The notes under the pieces: model-generated
Told to the model about the DNA's origin: nothing
What the model saw: the letters and a program-made list of their open reading frames with translations, nothing else
Databases searched by the model: none
Assembly (NCBI GenBank): GCA_965224325.1
Contig: CBDCYT010000019.1
Location: 62,001 to 126,000, forward strand
Source of the DNA: CBDCMJ01 sp965224325
GTDB taxonomy: Bacteria > Chloroflexota > Dehalococcoidia > Lucifugimonadales > UBA3495
Direction of reading: 5' to 3'
DNA: 64,000 bases
Made by a program: the position numbers and the translations under genes
Shown here: piece after piece, positions 26,187 to 35,779 of the stretch
Layout of the letters: each line of letters opens with the position of its first letter
How positions within the stretch are numbered: the stretch's first letter is position 1

Positions 26187-26480
26187 GTAGGCGTGTCGCC
26201 AGGGGGTGCCACCGGCACGTCACAATCTATCGAACGGGAGCGCCCCCGAAAGGGCAGTCACCAATGATGCAGCCGTAGGACACCCGGACCATGCTGAATA
26301 ACGGGCAATATGCGCCACTGTCAATTCGGCCTCGTCCTGGACGACACCGCCCGCCACGATCGTACCTGACCAGTGTCCTCTCCAGTTACTCCCCTCTGCA
26401 CGGCCCGGTTCCGGGCATAACACTGCTGACTACTAGGAGGCAGTTGACTAGAACGGTAATTCAGGGGACAGCTTGTAATT
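26187..26480 (-). other. Non-coding 5' end of IS110, candidate bridge-RNA region
   Basis: About 290 bases upstream of the IS110 gene carry no reading frame of note. In the IS110 subgroup the bridge RNA is transcribed from this upstream non-coding end. I see several short complementary segments but did not derive a fold, and the element's outer end is not defined. Position and family are the only support. Confidence 0.35.
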
Positions 26481-26491
26481 CCATCCTGGTC

Positions 26492-28798
26492 TCATCTTAT
26501 TGGCGGCCCCGCGAAGGCTAACGTACGTCGTACAAAACCCAGAAGCTCAGTGGCGTTGATATCCTCGGCCTCCCATGCCGGGTCGGTGTCATGATGAAAT
26601 CTGCTACTGTACTCGACAATATCGTGAAGTTTTTGCGCAATGTCCTCACTCAAGACCTCACCTGGACTGCCGAACTTATGACCGCATTCTTCTATAAACG
26701 GGCCGAGTAGTTTCCAGGGTGGGAAATCGCCAGGACAAGCAACTCTGAGAAATCCCTCCAAGTGTGGTCGGATTGCTACGGCCACCTCTTTTTTGTCTCC
26801 CTGCTGTGTGGCGGCATATCTTTGCAAGAGACTGTGTCTCTGGTCATGCTCGGTAATAGCGTCCTGGCTTACGTCCCAAGTCCGTATGGTGGATTCGCCT
26901 CCTTTCTGGGCTATTTCCAATGGGCAGCATTCCTTGTGGTTTGCGCGGCTCCATATTTTGCAGAGGAGGCGTTTATTATGCGACAGCACGATTACTTGCC
27001 CAGCGCGCTCCGCTAGGTTTCGAACTGCTTGAACGGTGGTAAGAGAACGATGGTCGTCCAAGCTCGATATCGGGTCATCTATGACGACTATCGTGTTGGC
27101 AAGATTGGGGTTTTGGTCTAGAGACGAGAAGAATAAGGCGAGAGCAAGAGTGTTACGGTCGCCTGCACTCAACGAGTTGCGAAAAGAAGGCTTACCCTGC
27201 GGATTTTTACTGCTTCCGACGGCGATTGGCGTGTCGTTGATAACCACGTTGTACGCACAAGTAGAGCCGGAGCCGGAGCCTATGTTTGTCGGCTTGAGGC
27301 TGTCGACCCGAAACCCAGCATTGAAATTGTGAAGATAGTTGTTGACCCCTTGTTGCAATACTGGAAACACATTGGCTCGGTATTCTTCGAGGGCATTTCT
27401 GGCTTCAGATCGTTCAGTTTCCGCATGAGCCTTGGCCTTTTTCTCGTCCAGATAATCAATGCATAAAGGGGCAATCGCATCAGAGAACCGGGCCTTGGTC
27501 GACGTCAGCCTAGCTAATTCAGCGCGGATAGTTTCTACGTGAGCTGTTTCTGCCCGCTCCTTCACTTCTCGGACCGCCTCGTTGGAACCAGACAGCGTTT
27601 CGTTGATGACCGTGATCTGATGCCGATGAGAGTTAAACTTGGTAATGACGCTCAAATGGTGTTCGCTGAGGTCGTGTTGTTCCAGCGGAGCTGCCTGTTT
27701 CCCTTTGAGTAAGTTGGTAACCGTTTCCCGCGCCGCGTTCCAATCCTGGACGACGAATTCTGTGTTTATCTCGATTGGCGGCACGTTACAGTAGGTTGCC
27801 CAAAACCCGCTCGTCTGCTTCGATGTCGAAACTGCGCGCTCAAACACTACCTGCGTGCCTCCAACGTGAGTCTGGTCCGTATTTTTGATCATATCCGCCA
27901 CATCTCGCTTCAGCTGAGCATAACCATCGCTGAAATAAGCACGATAGTGGGCGACTAAATCCAAACCTGTAATGTCTTCGCCACAGAACGGGCAAGGTCC
28001 ATCATTGCCTTGTGCTAACTGCCTCATGCCCTCAGCGACCCACAACTCTCCGCCTTCGCTCAGGGTTTGCACATGTGCCTGAACCTGGGCTTCTGCTGCC
28101 CTATCAAGGTCTGGCAAATCTGTCAACAGGAGTTGCCTGATGGCCTCAATGTCAAACTCCGGCAACTCAATCGCCTCGAATAAAGGTGCAGTCCGGACAG
28201 CATCTTGGTTACGTACAGCCATCAATGTTTGCTCGGCCGTTTCCATCCGCTTCTCGATGTCTGGCAGTTTTGGGAGAGCGCAGAATTCGTCCACCGAGAG
28301 TTCGCCACGCGACTGGTCGGGTATTGCTTTAGACTTCTCTTCCAAGGCCTTGTTATGCTGGCTAACGCGGGATACCGTGTCTTGGAGATGGTGATTAAGC
28401 TTGACACCCTGATCGCCGAGTATGAGCTCGTGGAGATTCTGCCGGTGATGAGCGTCCACATCGAGCCCTGAATGTACGTTTTCATCCACGAACACATCGT
28501 CATAAATCTTCAAGTCAGGTAAGGTTCTATTCCAAGCGCCATTTTGAAACATCACATTGGATGGCTCACCCTCGCAATTAAGAACGACATGCGGAGATTG
28601 CTGGGATCCAAGCCTTTGCCGTTCGTTAATGGGCAATGGGTCGCCTGTTACCAATGATCGCAATACGGCAGCGAGTGTAGTTTTGCCACGTGCATTATCC
28701 GCATAAATGAGCGCAAGTCGCTTGATTTTTAGTAATGCGGCAGAGTCATTCGAGTCGAACGTTCCGATGTTTCGGAGCAACTTGATATAACGGATCAT
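26492..28798 (-). CDS. AAA_13-type (PrrC/RloC-like) ATPase with CPFC motif
   Basis: A 768-residue ABC-type ATPase of the group including anticodon nucleases PrrC and RloC. Walker A is YADNARGKTTL (residues 32-42), the signature is SLSAGDRNTLALALFFSSL, Walker B is VVIDDPISSLDD and the switch His is in VIVLSHNKRLL. A coiled-coil middle holds Cys269-Pro-Phe-Cys272 (GPCPFCGEDI), like a zinc hook or finger. The C-terminal region reads RPHLEGFLRVACPGDFPPW and later EYSSRFHHD, an Arg-x3-Glu plus His set that recalls the PrrC nuclease triad but is spaced differently. A tRNA-cleaving abortive defence role is plausible, not proven. Confidence 0.8.
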   Translation of the reverse strand: MIRYIKLLRNIGTFDSNDSAALLKIKRLALIYADNARGKTTLAAVLRSLVTGDPLPINERQRLGSQQSPHVVLNCEGEPSNVMFQNGAWNRTLPDLKIYDDVFVDENVHSGLDVDAHHRQNLHELILGDQGVKLNHHLQDTVSRVSQHNKALEEKSKAIPDQSRGELSVDEFCALPKLPDIEKRMETAEQTLMAVRNQDAVRTAPLFEAIELPEFDIEAIRQLLLTDLPDLDRAAEAQVQAHVQTLSEGGELWVAEGMRQLAQGNDGPCPFCGEDITGLDLVAHYRAYFSDGYAQLKRDVADMIKNTDQTHVGGTQVVFERAVSTSKQTSGFWATYCNVPPIEINTEFVVQDWNAARETVTNLLKGKQAAPLEQHDLSEHHLSVITKFNSHRHQITVINETLSGSNEAVREVKERAETAHVETIRAELARLTSTKARFSDAIAPLCIDYLDEKKAKAHAETERSEARNALEEYRANVFPVLQQGVNNYLHNFNAGFRVDSLKPTNIGSGSGSTCAYNVVINDTPIAVGSSKNPQGKPSFRNSLSAGDRNTLALALFFSSLDQNPNLANTIVVIDDPISSLDDHRSLTTVQAVRNLAERAGQVIVLSHNKRLLCKIWSRANHKECCPLEIAQKGGESTIRTWDVSQDAITEHDQRHSLLQRYAATQQGDKKEVAVAIRPHLEGFLRVACPGDFPPWKLLGPFIEECGHKFGSPGEVLSEDIAQKLHDIVEYSSRFHHDTDPAWEAEDINATELLGFVRRTLAFAGPPIR

Positions 28799-29247
28799 AT
28801 TTCAACCTTCCTTGGAGACTTGCCTACGCCAGTGTCTACGAACTCTCGAATGGGCAGTGGTGCTGTGAGGTCCCTGGATGCAACTACTCTGATATCACCA
28901 CTATAGGAGATTGGAGTGAGCTACCCAACACCAACGGCGTCCGGCACCAAGCAGGGACACGGTTGACCTTACCACCGAAAGCAGTAGCAGTGGCAAAGAG
29001 AGTCCTCCGGTAGAATGGGTGTAAACGCCGGCGCAAAAGTGTTCCGCGCGGGCTGTTGACGTTCAGCGAACGCCCTTGATACACCAACCTGCCGGCGGCG
29101 TACGGGTATTCCAGTCCACTGCCTCAGGCCAGGGCAGTTGCGGCCGATTGCGGTGGAGGACACCAACATTCTGACGCAGGCGACGGGAACACCGCAAGAT
29201 GTTACCATAAAACCATAATCCCATATATTACATAGGACGCCGAAACA
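28799..29247. other. Intergenic region between divergent genes
   Basis: It separates the minus-strand AAA_13 ATPase from the plus-strand toxin-antitoxin pair. No gene supported. An AT-rich stretch just before 29248 (ATAAAACCATAATCC, then ATATATTACATAGGA) probably holds the antitoxin promoter. Confidence 0.4.
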
Positions 29248-29523
29248 ATGAAGGTAATCAGCGTGGCCGTTGACGATGAAATCCATCGCTTGGCCAGGAT
29301 CAAGGCCGCCCAAAAGGGCACCTCTATGTCCGCGATGCTTCGGGATTACCTCCTGCAGATTCTCAAGGAGGACTGCGATCGGCCTCCCGAGGAAACCGAG
29401 CCGAAGCGCAGGGCGAGGATGCTGGACGTGGTCATGGCAAGGTTCGAAGCGGAAGGCGTGGGACTGAGTGCCAGCGAAAGGCTGAGTCGGGAGGAACTGT
29501 ACGACAGGCATGCGTCTCGCTGA
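29248..29523 (+). CDS. vapB: VapB/FitA-like ribbon-helix-helix antitoxin
   Basis: A 91-residue protein whose N terminus VISVAVDDEIHRLARIKAAQ with KGTSMSAMLRDYLLQILKE is an RHH DNA-binding domain. The C-terminal part (RARMLDVVMARFEAEGVGLS) would wrap the toxin. It overlaps the toxin gene by 14 bases, the classic antitoxin-first arrangement. It presumably neutralises the PIN toxin and represses the operon. Confidence 0.8.
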   Translation: MKVISVAVDDEIHRLARIKAAQKGTSMSAMLRDYLLQILKEDCDRPPEETEPKRRARMLDVVMARFEAEGVGLSASERLSREELYDRHASR

Positions 29524-29917
29524 CACCAACATCCTGATCTACGCCGCCGACACATCTCCCGAAGAAAGGGTGAAAAGGGCCAGGGCGGCGGAGGTCCTCA
29601 AAGAGGATGATTTGAGCCTGTCGACCCAGGTCCTGCAGGAGTTTTACCACCAGGCTACACGGCCCAGGGGCAGACTTGGGATGACCCACGAGCAGGCTCT
29701 GGCATTCCTAGCGCCCCTGATGGGGCTTCCCGTCCAACCGGTAACCCAGGAAGTGTTCGGGACGGCCGCGGGGATGGCAAACCGGCATGGCATTTCCTAC
29801 TGGGACGCGGCCATTTTAGCGGCGGCCAGAATATTGGGGTGCGACGCGGTCTACTCCGAAGACCTGAATGACGGACAGTCATACGACAGCGTACTGGTGA
29901 TAAACCCGTTCCGCTGA
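29510..29917 (+). CDS. vapC: VapC-family PIN-domain ribonuclease toxin
   Basis: A 135-residue PIN protein. Acidic active-site residues are visible as Asp5 (MRLADTNILIYA), Glu44 (VLQEFYHQAT), Asp99 (GISYWDAAILAAARILG) and Asp118 (VYSEDLNDGQSY). VapC toxins cleave tRNA or rRNA and are held in check by VapB. It is translationally coupled to the antitoxin and lies in the defence island. Confidence 0.88.
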   Translation: MRLADTNILIYAADTSPEERVKRARAAEVLKEDDLSLSTQVLQEFYHQATRPRGRLGMTHEQALAFLAPLMGLPVQPVTQEVFGTAAGMANRHGISYWDAAILAAARILGCDAVYSEDLNDGQSYDSVLVINPFR

Positions 29918-30095
29918 GCATAAGGGAGATGACGTACTGTCCAGTGCTCCAGCTTCCCACGCCGTGGGAGCCGCTTGTGATAAGTGAAGTGAGGCCAAGC
30001 GGACTGGGGCCCGCCACAAGGGGAATTTTTCGAAAGACGACCATAGCCGTGTTGGCTGGTCATCCGAGCAAATTCGATCCGGTCAGTGTTAAAGG

Positions 30096-31357
30096 CTAAG
30101 CCCGAATCCACCGATGGACGGCGCAAGGATAGCGTAAGGGGGGTGAAGAAGTTACAGATGCGATGGTCCGGGCTCGAGTTCGGGTAGATTTGGGGTTGGC
30201 GGCGGTCTGCAGGTGCTTTTGGGGGCCCCTATGGCCGTCTGTAGACGTTGGGCAGGGCGAGATGGCAGGATAGGACACGGCAAGACGCACTCGCGTACCG
30301 GGCTGGCGCGAGGGCGGGGACGTTGGGGCAGTGGCGGACGTGCGCCGTCAGGCTGGGAGTGGTAGGGCGCGCAGCCGACCCAGAGCTCGGCTGAACTGCT
30401 CCTCCCAGGGCCAGCGATGTGGCAGATGCAAAGTGAGGCGGCGCGCTGAGCGGGTGAGCCGTCCGGCGAGGGAGAGGAAGCGCCGCCGGAGGGTCTTGAT
30501 GGTCACGACCTGCTCACCCAGGCCGATCCGCGCCGTCCAGCGGCCCAGGTTGTGGGCCATCACCTGTATCGCCAGCCAAGCCCCGTTGGCGGCGAATCGG
30601 CCGGACGGCAGGTGGTTCAGCCCGACGCCGTACTTGAGGTCCCGGATGGCATTCTCGATCTCGGCGTGGCAGCGATGGTCGGCCTCCAGTTCCAGGGTCT
30701 CCCCATCGCGGTCGGTGATGAGGCCGTGATAGCTGTAGCTGGCGAAGAGCGCCAGCTGGGAACCGGGCGTGGGCTTCACCCGCCGGACGATGAGCCGCAC
30801 CGGCGCGGCGCCGGCCTCACTCTCAAAAGGAGTGTAGGTGGTCTCGACCACATCGGCGGCACTGTCCATCCAGTAGGGTATGGGCGTCCAGTCCGCCTCG
30901 GGTATCGCCTCGATGAGATTGCGCAGGCTTTTGTGTTGGCGGATGGTGATGGAGTAGCGGACATCCATCTCGCGGCAGACGGCGACGATGGCGTGGGCAT
31001 AGAAGCCGCTGTCGGCCCGCACCGTGAGTTGACCTCTGGCGCCGGCGTAGCGCACCCGTCCCACCGTCTCGCGCAGGAGGTGAGCGGCGCCCCGAACAGT
31101 ATTGGCCCGGCCCTCGCGCAGCCGAGACATCAGCACGTCCCCGGTGCCGGCGGCCACGGCCAGCAGCGGGTGATAACCCCGCTTGCCGGTATAGCCGTGG
31201 TGTCGCGCACCCTCCTTGGCCAGTCCGTAAGTCTCGCAGCTGGTGGAATCGAGGTCGATGGTGAACGGCGCGTCGCCGGGTCCCGCCCCAGCGGCCCAGG
31301 CCCGGGCCAGCAGCTCCCGGCTCACCCGGTCCAGTTGACGGACGTGGCCCCAGCGGA
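30096..31357 (-). mobile_element. IS1380-family element copy 2, 5'-truncated
   Basis: The right-end inverted repeat CTAAGCCCGAATCCACCGA (30096-30114) matches the ends of the copy at 20882. The transposase end is cut near 31357, so the left inverted repeat and the first 107 or so codons are missing. The 180 bases between the upstream vapC stop and 30096 hold no gene. Confidence 0.8.
30348..31357 (-). pseudogene. IS1380-family transposase lacking its N terminus
   Basis: Homology to the copy at 21006 starts at RWGHVRQLDRVSRELLARAW (residue about 107 there) and continues to the C terminus. It keeps FTIDLDSTSCETYG, the normal second Asp in TVRADSGFYAHAI, and RCHAEIENAIRDLKYGVGLN. The open frame runs further upstream to 31406 through unrelated sequence (MALLPVGTPYPKSKR), an artefact of the junction. 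Thus one copy has the catalytic residues and the other has the N terminus. Confidence 0.85.
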
Positions 31358-31427
31358 GGTTCCGTTTGCTTTTAGGGTATGGTGTGCCTACGGGCAGAAG
31401 GGCCATACACCGAAAGCAAACGGAACC
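31358..31427. repeat. Inverted repeat at the junction of two transposon remnants
   Basis: GGTTCCGTTTGCTTT at 31358-31372 is complementary to AAAGCAAACGGAACC at 31413-31427; with the inner bases, 22 of 25 positions pair around a 20-base loop. The left arm abuts the truncated IS1380 copy; the right arm is the start of the next transposase remnant. Confidence 0.75.
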
Positions 31428-31741
31428 GGAGGACGGGGCAGGAGTATCTGGATGGGTGGGTCATCGACTACAACTTCTTCAAGAACCACGAGGCACACCG
31501 GGGAGGGACACCAGCGATGGCCGCGGGGGTGGCCCAACAGGTGCCCTGGGATAGCTGGGAGGACATCACCCGGATTGGGGGAGAGGTAGCGGAGGTGGAG
31601 GTCAAAGACCACACCCCAACGCCTAAGAAAGCCGGGCGCAAGCCAAAGATGGAGAGTGTGAAACAGGCTGTGGGGGAGTACCTGGAGCCAAGAAGGTGCA
31701 GGAGGCCCATGCCAGGCGGAAAGGGAAGAAAGCGCCAGTAG
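31400..31741 (+). pseudogene. C-terminal remnant of a DDE transposase (IS6/IS240-like)
   Basis: It reads RTGQEYLDGWVIDYNFFKNH then EAHRGGTPAMAAGVAQQVP, the end of a DDE-type transposase (typically FxxGWxxxYNFxRxHxxLxxxTPAxxAG). A low-complexity, Lys-rich tail follows (VEVKDHTPTPKKAGRKPKM). The catalytic core upstream is absent. The exact family is uncertain. Confidence 0.55.
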
Positions 31742-31833
31742 TGGCCAAGTTCCCAAAGCAGAAGGGGCGGGGGCCGGGGAAAGAAGGAAATGGGAGCGTC
31801 TAAGAAATGAGGGCCGGTTACGACAGCGGCAGG

Positions 31834-32730
31834 CTAAACACTCTCGCCGGTCCGGCCCAAGTACACGGCGGACAGTATTGCCCGATTCTCTGGACCGCCG
31901 AAGCCTATGGATTCCGTCTCAAATGTCATGGGGCGGATGTAGCGCCTTCCGGCGTTCCCATTTTTTACCAATAGGCTCTCAAAGGAGACCAATGTTCTCA
32001 CTGTCCTCCAAGTCTCCCGTATGGTGCGGAACTCATTGCGCCTAGCTATGGAAGACGCTGTCAATGGACAGATGTAAGGGCCAGGAGAATCATTGCGCAT
32101 CTGCCAAGTAGGCATGATGGCATCTTTTCTGTTCTCAGGTGGTCTCCATCTGATTAACTGGCAAGGTTCGGGGAGCAATTCCCAGTATCTAATGGCTGTT
32201 GCCGTCAGTGATGTCCCAAATAGTTTAGCCAATCGGCGCAAATGTGCCAGAGACCGTCCACACTTGTTTACTTCCGCCGTAAACACCTGTTCGGGCATGA
32301 GAAGTTCCGCTGCAATAGCGTCGCAAAGGCGTTCTTCGGCTTTCCACTTGGCGTTTGCTGAAATTGAAGAGCGGTACCGGGTCACCTTTTCTAAGCCTTC
32401 CGTAGATGGGTCCACCTCAAGGAGCATTATGTGTGCTAACTCGTGAGCAAGGGAGTAATCTCGCCGAGTTTCTGGAGCTCGTTCGTTAATGACTATTGAA
32501 TGCCCTTCAGGGAGCGGAACCAGCATTGCATCGATACCCGGATGGTGGTCCTGCGCACCACTCATCGGTCGAGTCAGGATATCCCTGACCCCTAACTCTT
32601 CCCCAAGCAATTGGAGATGGCCAGGTTTAGATGTTCTCGCGAGTCTTGCACCTTCTGGTACGAACCTGCCGATAATTTGCTTGACCAGCTTGTCAGCAGG
32701 TTCGCAACTGTCACCTAGCCTGGAGTCCAT
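31834..32730 (-). CDS. ImmA/IrrE-family metallopeptidase
   Basis: A 298-residue protein with the zinc-protease motif His96-Glu97-x2-His100 (SLAHELAHIMLLEVDPS) and a downstream AEERLCDAIAAELLMPEQVF that supplies the third ligand, typical of ImmA/IrrE (COG2856). ImmA cleaves its partner repressor to switch on mobile-element or stress genes. The gene starts within the last 20 bases of the XRE-type regulator gene, so the two are coupled. A C-terminal extension (about residues 190-298) is unassigned. Confidence 0.85.
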   Translation of the reverse strand: MDSRLGDSCEPADKLVKQIIGRFVPEGARLARTSKPGHLQLLGEELGVRDILTRPMSGAQDHHPGIDAMLVPLPEGHSIVINERAPETRRDYSLAHELAHIMLLEVDPSTEGLEKVTRYRSSISANAKWKAEERLCDAIAAELLMPEQVFTAEVNKCGRSLAHLRRLAKLFGTSLTATAIRYWELLPEPCQLIRWRPPENRKDAIMPTWQMRNDSPGPYICPLTASSIARRNEFRTIRETWRTVRTLVSFESLLVKNGNAGRRYIRPMTFETESIGFGGPENRAILSAVYLGRTGESV

Positions 32731-33127
32731 CAGCGCCCCTTATGACTTCAATCAGATTCAGCAGGTCCTGTCGGCTCAGAGGGATGTTGGCATTACTCCG
32801 CTTGCGGATGGAATCCGTGGCAAGGCCGAACAATGTTTCGAGTTCATCTTCACTCTGGACGACGCCCTCGTTCCTCATCCTTTGTAGCTCTGCGCGTGTC
32901 GCCCGTTCCGATGGAAGTTCTCCATGTAGGAGAGCCGCCTCAGTGGTGCCAAGCTCAGCGGCAATTAGGTGTAAGTAGTCGGCAATGATCGCGATTGGGG
33001 TTATTCCAACTTCAACCCGATTAATCGTTCGTTCGTTGAGCCTGACCAAGCTCGCTAGTTTTGCCGGTGTGATACCAAGCTTGTCTCTCGCGGCACGAAT
33101 CCGATTGCCCGGAGTTTCAATGTCCAA
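32711..33127 (-). CDS. XRE-family repressor, partner of the ImmA-like peptidase
   Basis: A 138-residue protein with an N-terminal helix-turn-helix (GNRIRAARDKLGITPAKLAS, LVRLNERTINRVEVGITPIA). The C-terminal helical part is acidic and probably the protease-sensitive segment. It overlaps the ImmA-like gene by 20 bases, as in ImmR-ImmA pairs of integrative elements. It likely represses its own promoter upstream at 33128-33200, which IS21 now abuts. Confidence 0.75.
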   Translation of the reverse strand: MDIETPGNRIRAARDKLGITPAKLASLVRLNERTINRVEVGITPIAIIADYLHLIAAELGTTEAALLHGELPSERATRAELQRMRNEGVVQSEDELETLFGLATDSIRKRSNANIPLSRQDLLNLIEVIRGADGLQAR

Positions 33128-33316
33128 TGTGCTGCCTCCTCTGGCTTGTCACGGCGTACGGTGCCATAACGCTTTTCATGGACCAGGGTGGCCCTACCAA
33201 CTATTGTATGTAAGCGGCGGAGATAAAGTGGGCCGTGCGGGCGGAGGATTGCTGAGTATCGGCGACTAAATACTGTACCGCCCGCCATCATTCATAGGGT
33301 CATAGCCGACCCATGG

Positions 33317-34828
33317 ATGGTGCGACGGATGTATAAGGTGGACGTATATCTGCGGGTTCGCCGGGCGGTGATGGTGGAGGGTAAGAGTATTCGGGAGGTC
33401 TCCAGAGAGTTTGGCCTGCACCGGGACACCGTGCGCAAGATGCTGGCCTACTCCGTGCCTCCGGGGTACCGGCGACAGACCCCGCCCCGGCGTCCCAAGC
33501 TTGAGCCCTACACCGGTGTCATTGACCGGATCCTGGAGGACGATCTAAAGCGCCCCAGGAAGCAGCGACACACCGCCAAGCGCATCTACGAGCGGCTCAG
33601 GGACGAGTACGGGTTCGACGGCGGATACACCACGGTCAAGGACTACGTCAGGGAGCATCGCCGTCAGACCAAGGAGATGTTCGTGCCCCTGTCCCATCCG
33701 CCGGGCCACGCGCAGTGCGACTTCGGCGAGGCCCTGGTGGTCATCGGCGGCGTAGAGCAAAAGGCCCACTGCTTCGTCATCGACCTGCCCCACAGCGACG
33801 GCTGCTTCGTCAAGGCCTACCCGGCGGAGACCACCGAGGCCTTCCTGGACGGCCATGTCTCGGCGTTCGCCTTCCTGGGCGGAGTGCCCCAGAGCATCCT
33901 CTACGACAATACCAGGCTAGCCGTGGCGAAGATACTGGGGGATGGACGGCGTCAGCGCACCCGGGCCTTCACCGAGCTGCAGTCCCACTACCTGTTCGAG
34001 GACCGGTTCGGACGCCCAGGCAAGGGCAATGACAAAGGCAAGGTGGAGGGCCTGATGGGGTACGTGCGGCGAAACTTTCTGGTGCCGGTGCCGTCCTTCG
34101 AGAGCTTTGATGCGCTCAATGCCTACCTGGAACAACGATGCCTGGAGCGAATGGACGCCCAGCTCAGGGGCCACACGGAGACCATCGGTCAGAGGATGGA
34201 GCGGGACCTGGAGGCCCTGTTGCCGCTGCCGCCGGTGGCATACGACGCCTGCGACAAGCAGGCAAGCCGGGTGAGTTCGCTGTCCTTGGTAAGGTACAGG
34301 ACCAACGACTACTCGGTGCCGGTGGCTTACGGATATCGGGACGTCCTGGTACGGGGCTACGTGGACCAGGTGGTCATCAGTTGCGGAACCGAGGTCATCG
34401 CCAGCCATCCCAGATCATACGACCGGGACGACTTCATCTACGATCCCATCCACTACCTGCCGCTCTTGGAACGGAAGCCGGGCGCCCTGGACCAGGCCGC
34501 ACCCCTGCAGGGCTGGGCCCTGCCCGAAGAGTTCGGGACGCTGCGCCGGCTGCTGGAATCCAGAATGGGACGGCGGGGCAAACGGGAGTACGTGCAGGTG
34601 CTCAGGCTGCTGGAGACCTTCAATCAGCAGGAGGTGCACGCAGCGGTAAAAGATGCCATCCACCTGGGGTCGCTGAGCTTCGACGCAGTGAAGCACCTGG
34701 TGCTCTGCCGGCTGGAGGGACGTCCGCCAAGGCTGGACCTGGAGCTGTATCCCCACCTGCCCAGGGTCAGGGTCAGCACCACGTCCGCCGGAGACTACAT
34801 GACCTTGCTGTCGGGGAGAGCGGCATGA
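33317..34828 (+). CDS. istA: IS21 transposase IstA
   Basis: A full-length 503-residue IstA: N-terminal helix-turn-helix (REVSREFGLHRDTVRKMLAY), an rve-type DDE core with PGHAQCDFGEALVVIGG (Asp), SILYDNTRLAVAKILG (Asp) and NDKGKVEGLMGYVRRNFLVP (Glu), then the Mu-type C-terminal beta domain. Its stop overlaps the istB ATG (ATGA). It works with the IstB ATPase helper. It appears intact. Confidence 0.95.
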   Translation: MVRRMYKVDVYLRVRRAVMVEGKSIREVSREFGLHRDTVRKMLAYSVPPGYRRQTPPRRPKLEPYTGVIDRILEDDLKRPRKQRHTAKRIYERLRDEYGFDGGYTTVKDYVREHRRQTKEMFVPLSHPPGHAQCDFGEALVVIGGVEQKAHCFVIDLPHSDGCFVKAYPAETTEAFLDGHVSAFAFLGGVPQSILYDNTRLAVAKILGDGRRQRTRAFTELQSHYLFEDRFGRPGKGNDKGKVEGLMGYVRRNFLVPVPSFESFDALNAYLEQRCLERMDAQLRGHTETIGQRMERDLEALLPLPPVAYDACDKQASRVSSLSLVRYRTNDYSVPVAYGYRDVLVRGYVDQVVISCGTEVIASHPRSYDRDDFIYDPIHYLPLLERKPGALDQAAPLQGWALPEEFGTLRRLLESRMGRRGKREYVQVLRLLETFNQQEVHAAVKDAIHLGSLSFDAVKHLVLCRLEGRPPRLDLELYPHLPRVRVSTTSAGDYMTLLSGRAA

Positions 34829-35607
34829 ACGACCGGTCGACGCTGCTGCTGGAACACCATCTCAAAGAGCTGAAGCTGCCCGGCTTTCTCAGGGAGTACG
34901 GTAAGATGGCAGCCCAGTGCGCCGCCGAGGGTGTGGATCACCCCCAGTACCTGCTGCGCCTCGCCGAGCTGGAACTCATCGACCGCCACCAGCGCATGGT
35001 GGAGCGGCGGATACGGGCGGCTCGATTCCCTGCCGTCAAAAGCCTGGACACCCTAGACTTCCCGGCCATACCATCGTTGAACAAGGCGCTGGTGATGGAG
35101 CTGGCACGATGTGAATACATCCAGCGCCGAGAGAACGTCATTGCCGTCGGCAACAGCGGCACCGGCAAGACCCACGTGGCCCTTGGTTTGGGGCTGGCCG
35201 CCTGCCAGCGCGGGATGTCTGTGGGTTTCACCACCGCCGCCGGTCTGGTGCATGAGATGATGGAGGCCAGGGACGAAAGGCGCCTGCTGAACTTGCAGAA
35301 ACAACTGGCCCGGCTCAACCTGCTGATCGTCGACGAACTGGGCTTCGTGCCTCTGGCCCGGACCGGGGCGGAACTGCTCTTCGAGGTGTTCAGCCAGCGC
35401 TACGAGCGGGGCTCCATAATGCTGACCACCAACCTGCCTTTCGACGAGTGGACCGAGGTCTTCGGCTCGGAGCGTCTCACCGGAGCGCTGCTGGACCGGC
35501 TCACCCACCACGTCCACATCCTGGAGATGAACGGCGAGAGCTACCGCCTCAAGCGCAGCCGGGAGAACGCCCCCTCCCAGGTCTCGGACGAGCCGGAAGA
35601 CTCCTGA
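34825..35607 (+). CDS. istB: IS21 helper ATPase IstB
   Basis: 260 residues, DnaC-like AAA+ ATPase. Walker A VGNSGTGKTHVALGLGLAAC, Walker B LNLLIVDELGFVPL, sensor region IMLTTNLPFDEWTEVFGSER. IstB assembles on target DNA and recruits IstA. Start by ATGA overlap with istA. The last 58 codons are repeated, in diverged form, at 36360-36533. Confidence 0.95.
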   Translation: MNDRSTLLLEHHLKELKLPGFLREYGKMAAQCAAEGVDHPQYLLRLAELELIDRHQRMVERRIRAARFPAVKSLDTLDFPAIPSLNKALVMELARCEYIQRRENVIAVGNSGTGKTHVALGLGLAACQRGMSVGFTTAAGLVHEMMEARDERRLLNLQKQLARLNLLIVDELGFVPLARTGAELLFEVFSQRYERGSIMLTTNLPFDEWTEVFGSERLTGALLDRLTHHVHILEMNGESYRLKRSRENAPSQVSDEPEDS

Positions 35608-35779
35608 CTCACTCCAGACTTGCGGACCTCTGCTTCTGACCTCACCCCACCCGGCTCCCAATTCAGTCCTTTCTCGTCGCCCTTGACGCTGCCCTCTACA
35701 ACCGTTGTAGGCTGGTCGGTATCCGTAGTGGCTGGCCTATATCCGTGTACGACTCTGAGTCTCTACGAGAGGACTGACC

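Noticed and set aside
30552..31589. A 345-codon plus-strand frame across the IS1380 copy 2
   Set aside because: Antisense shadow of the truncated transposase, with no motif and no ribosome site.
34138..34824. Long in-frame extension upstream of istB
   Set aside because: It overlaps istA in another frame; the ATGA overlap at 34825 and the IstB family start fix the true beginning.
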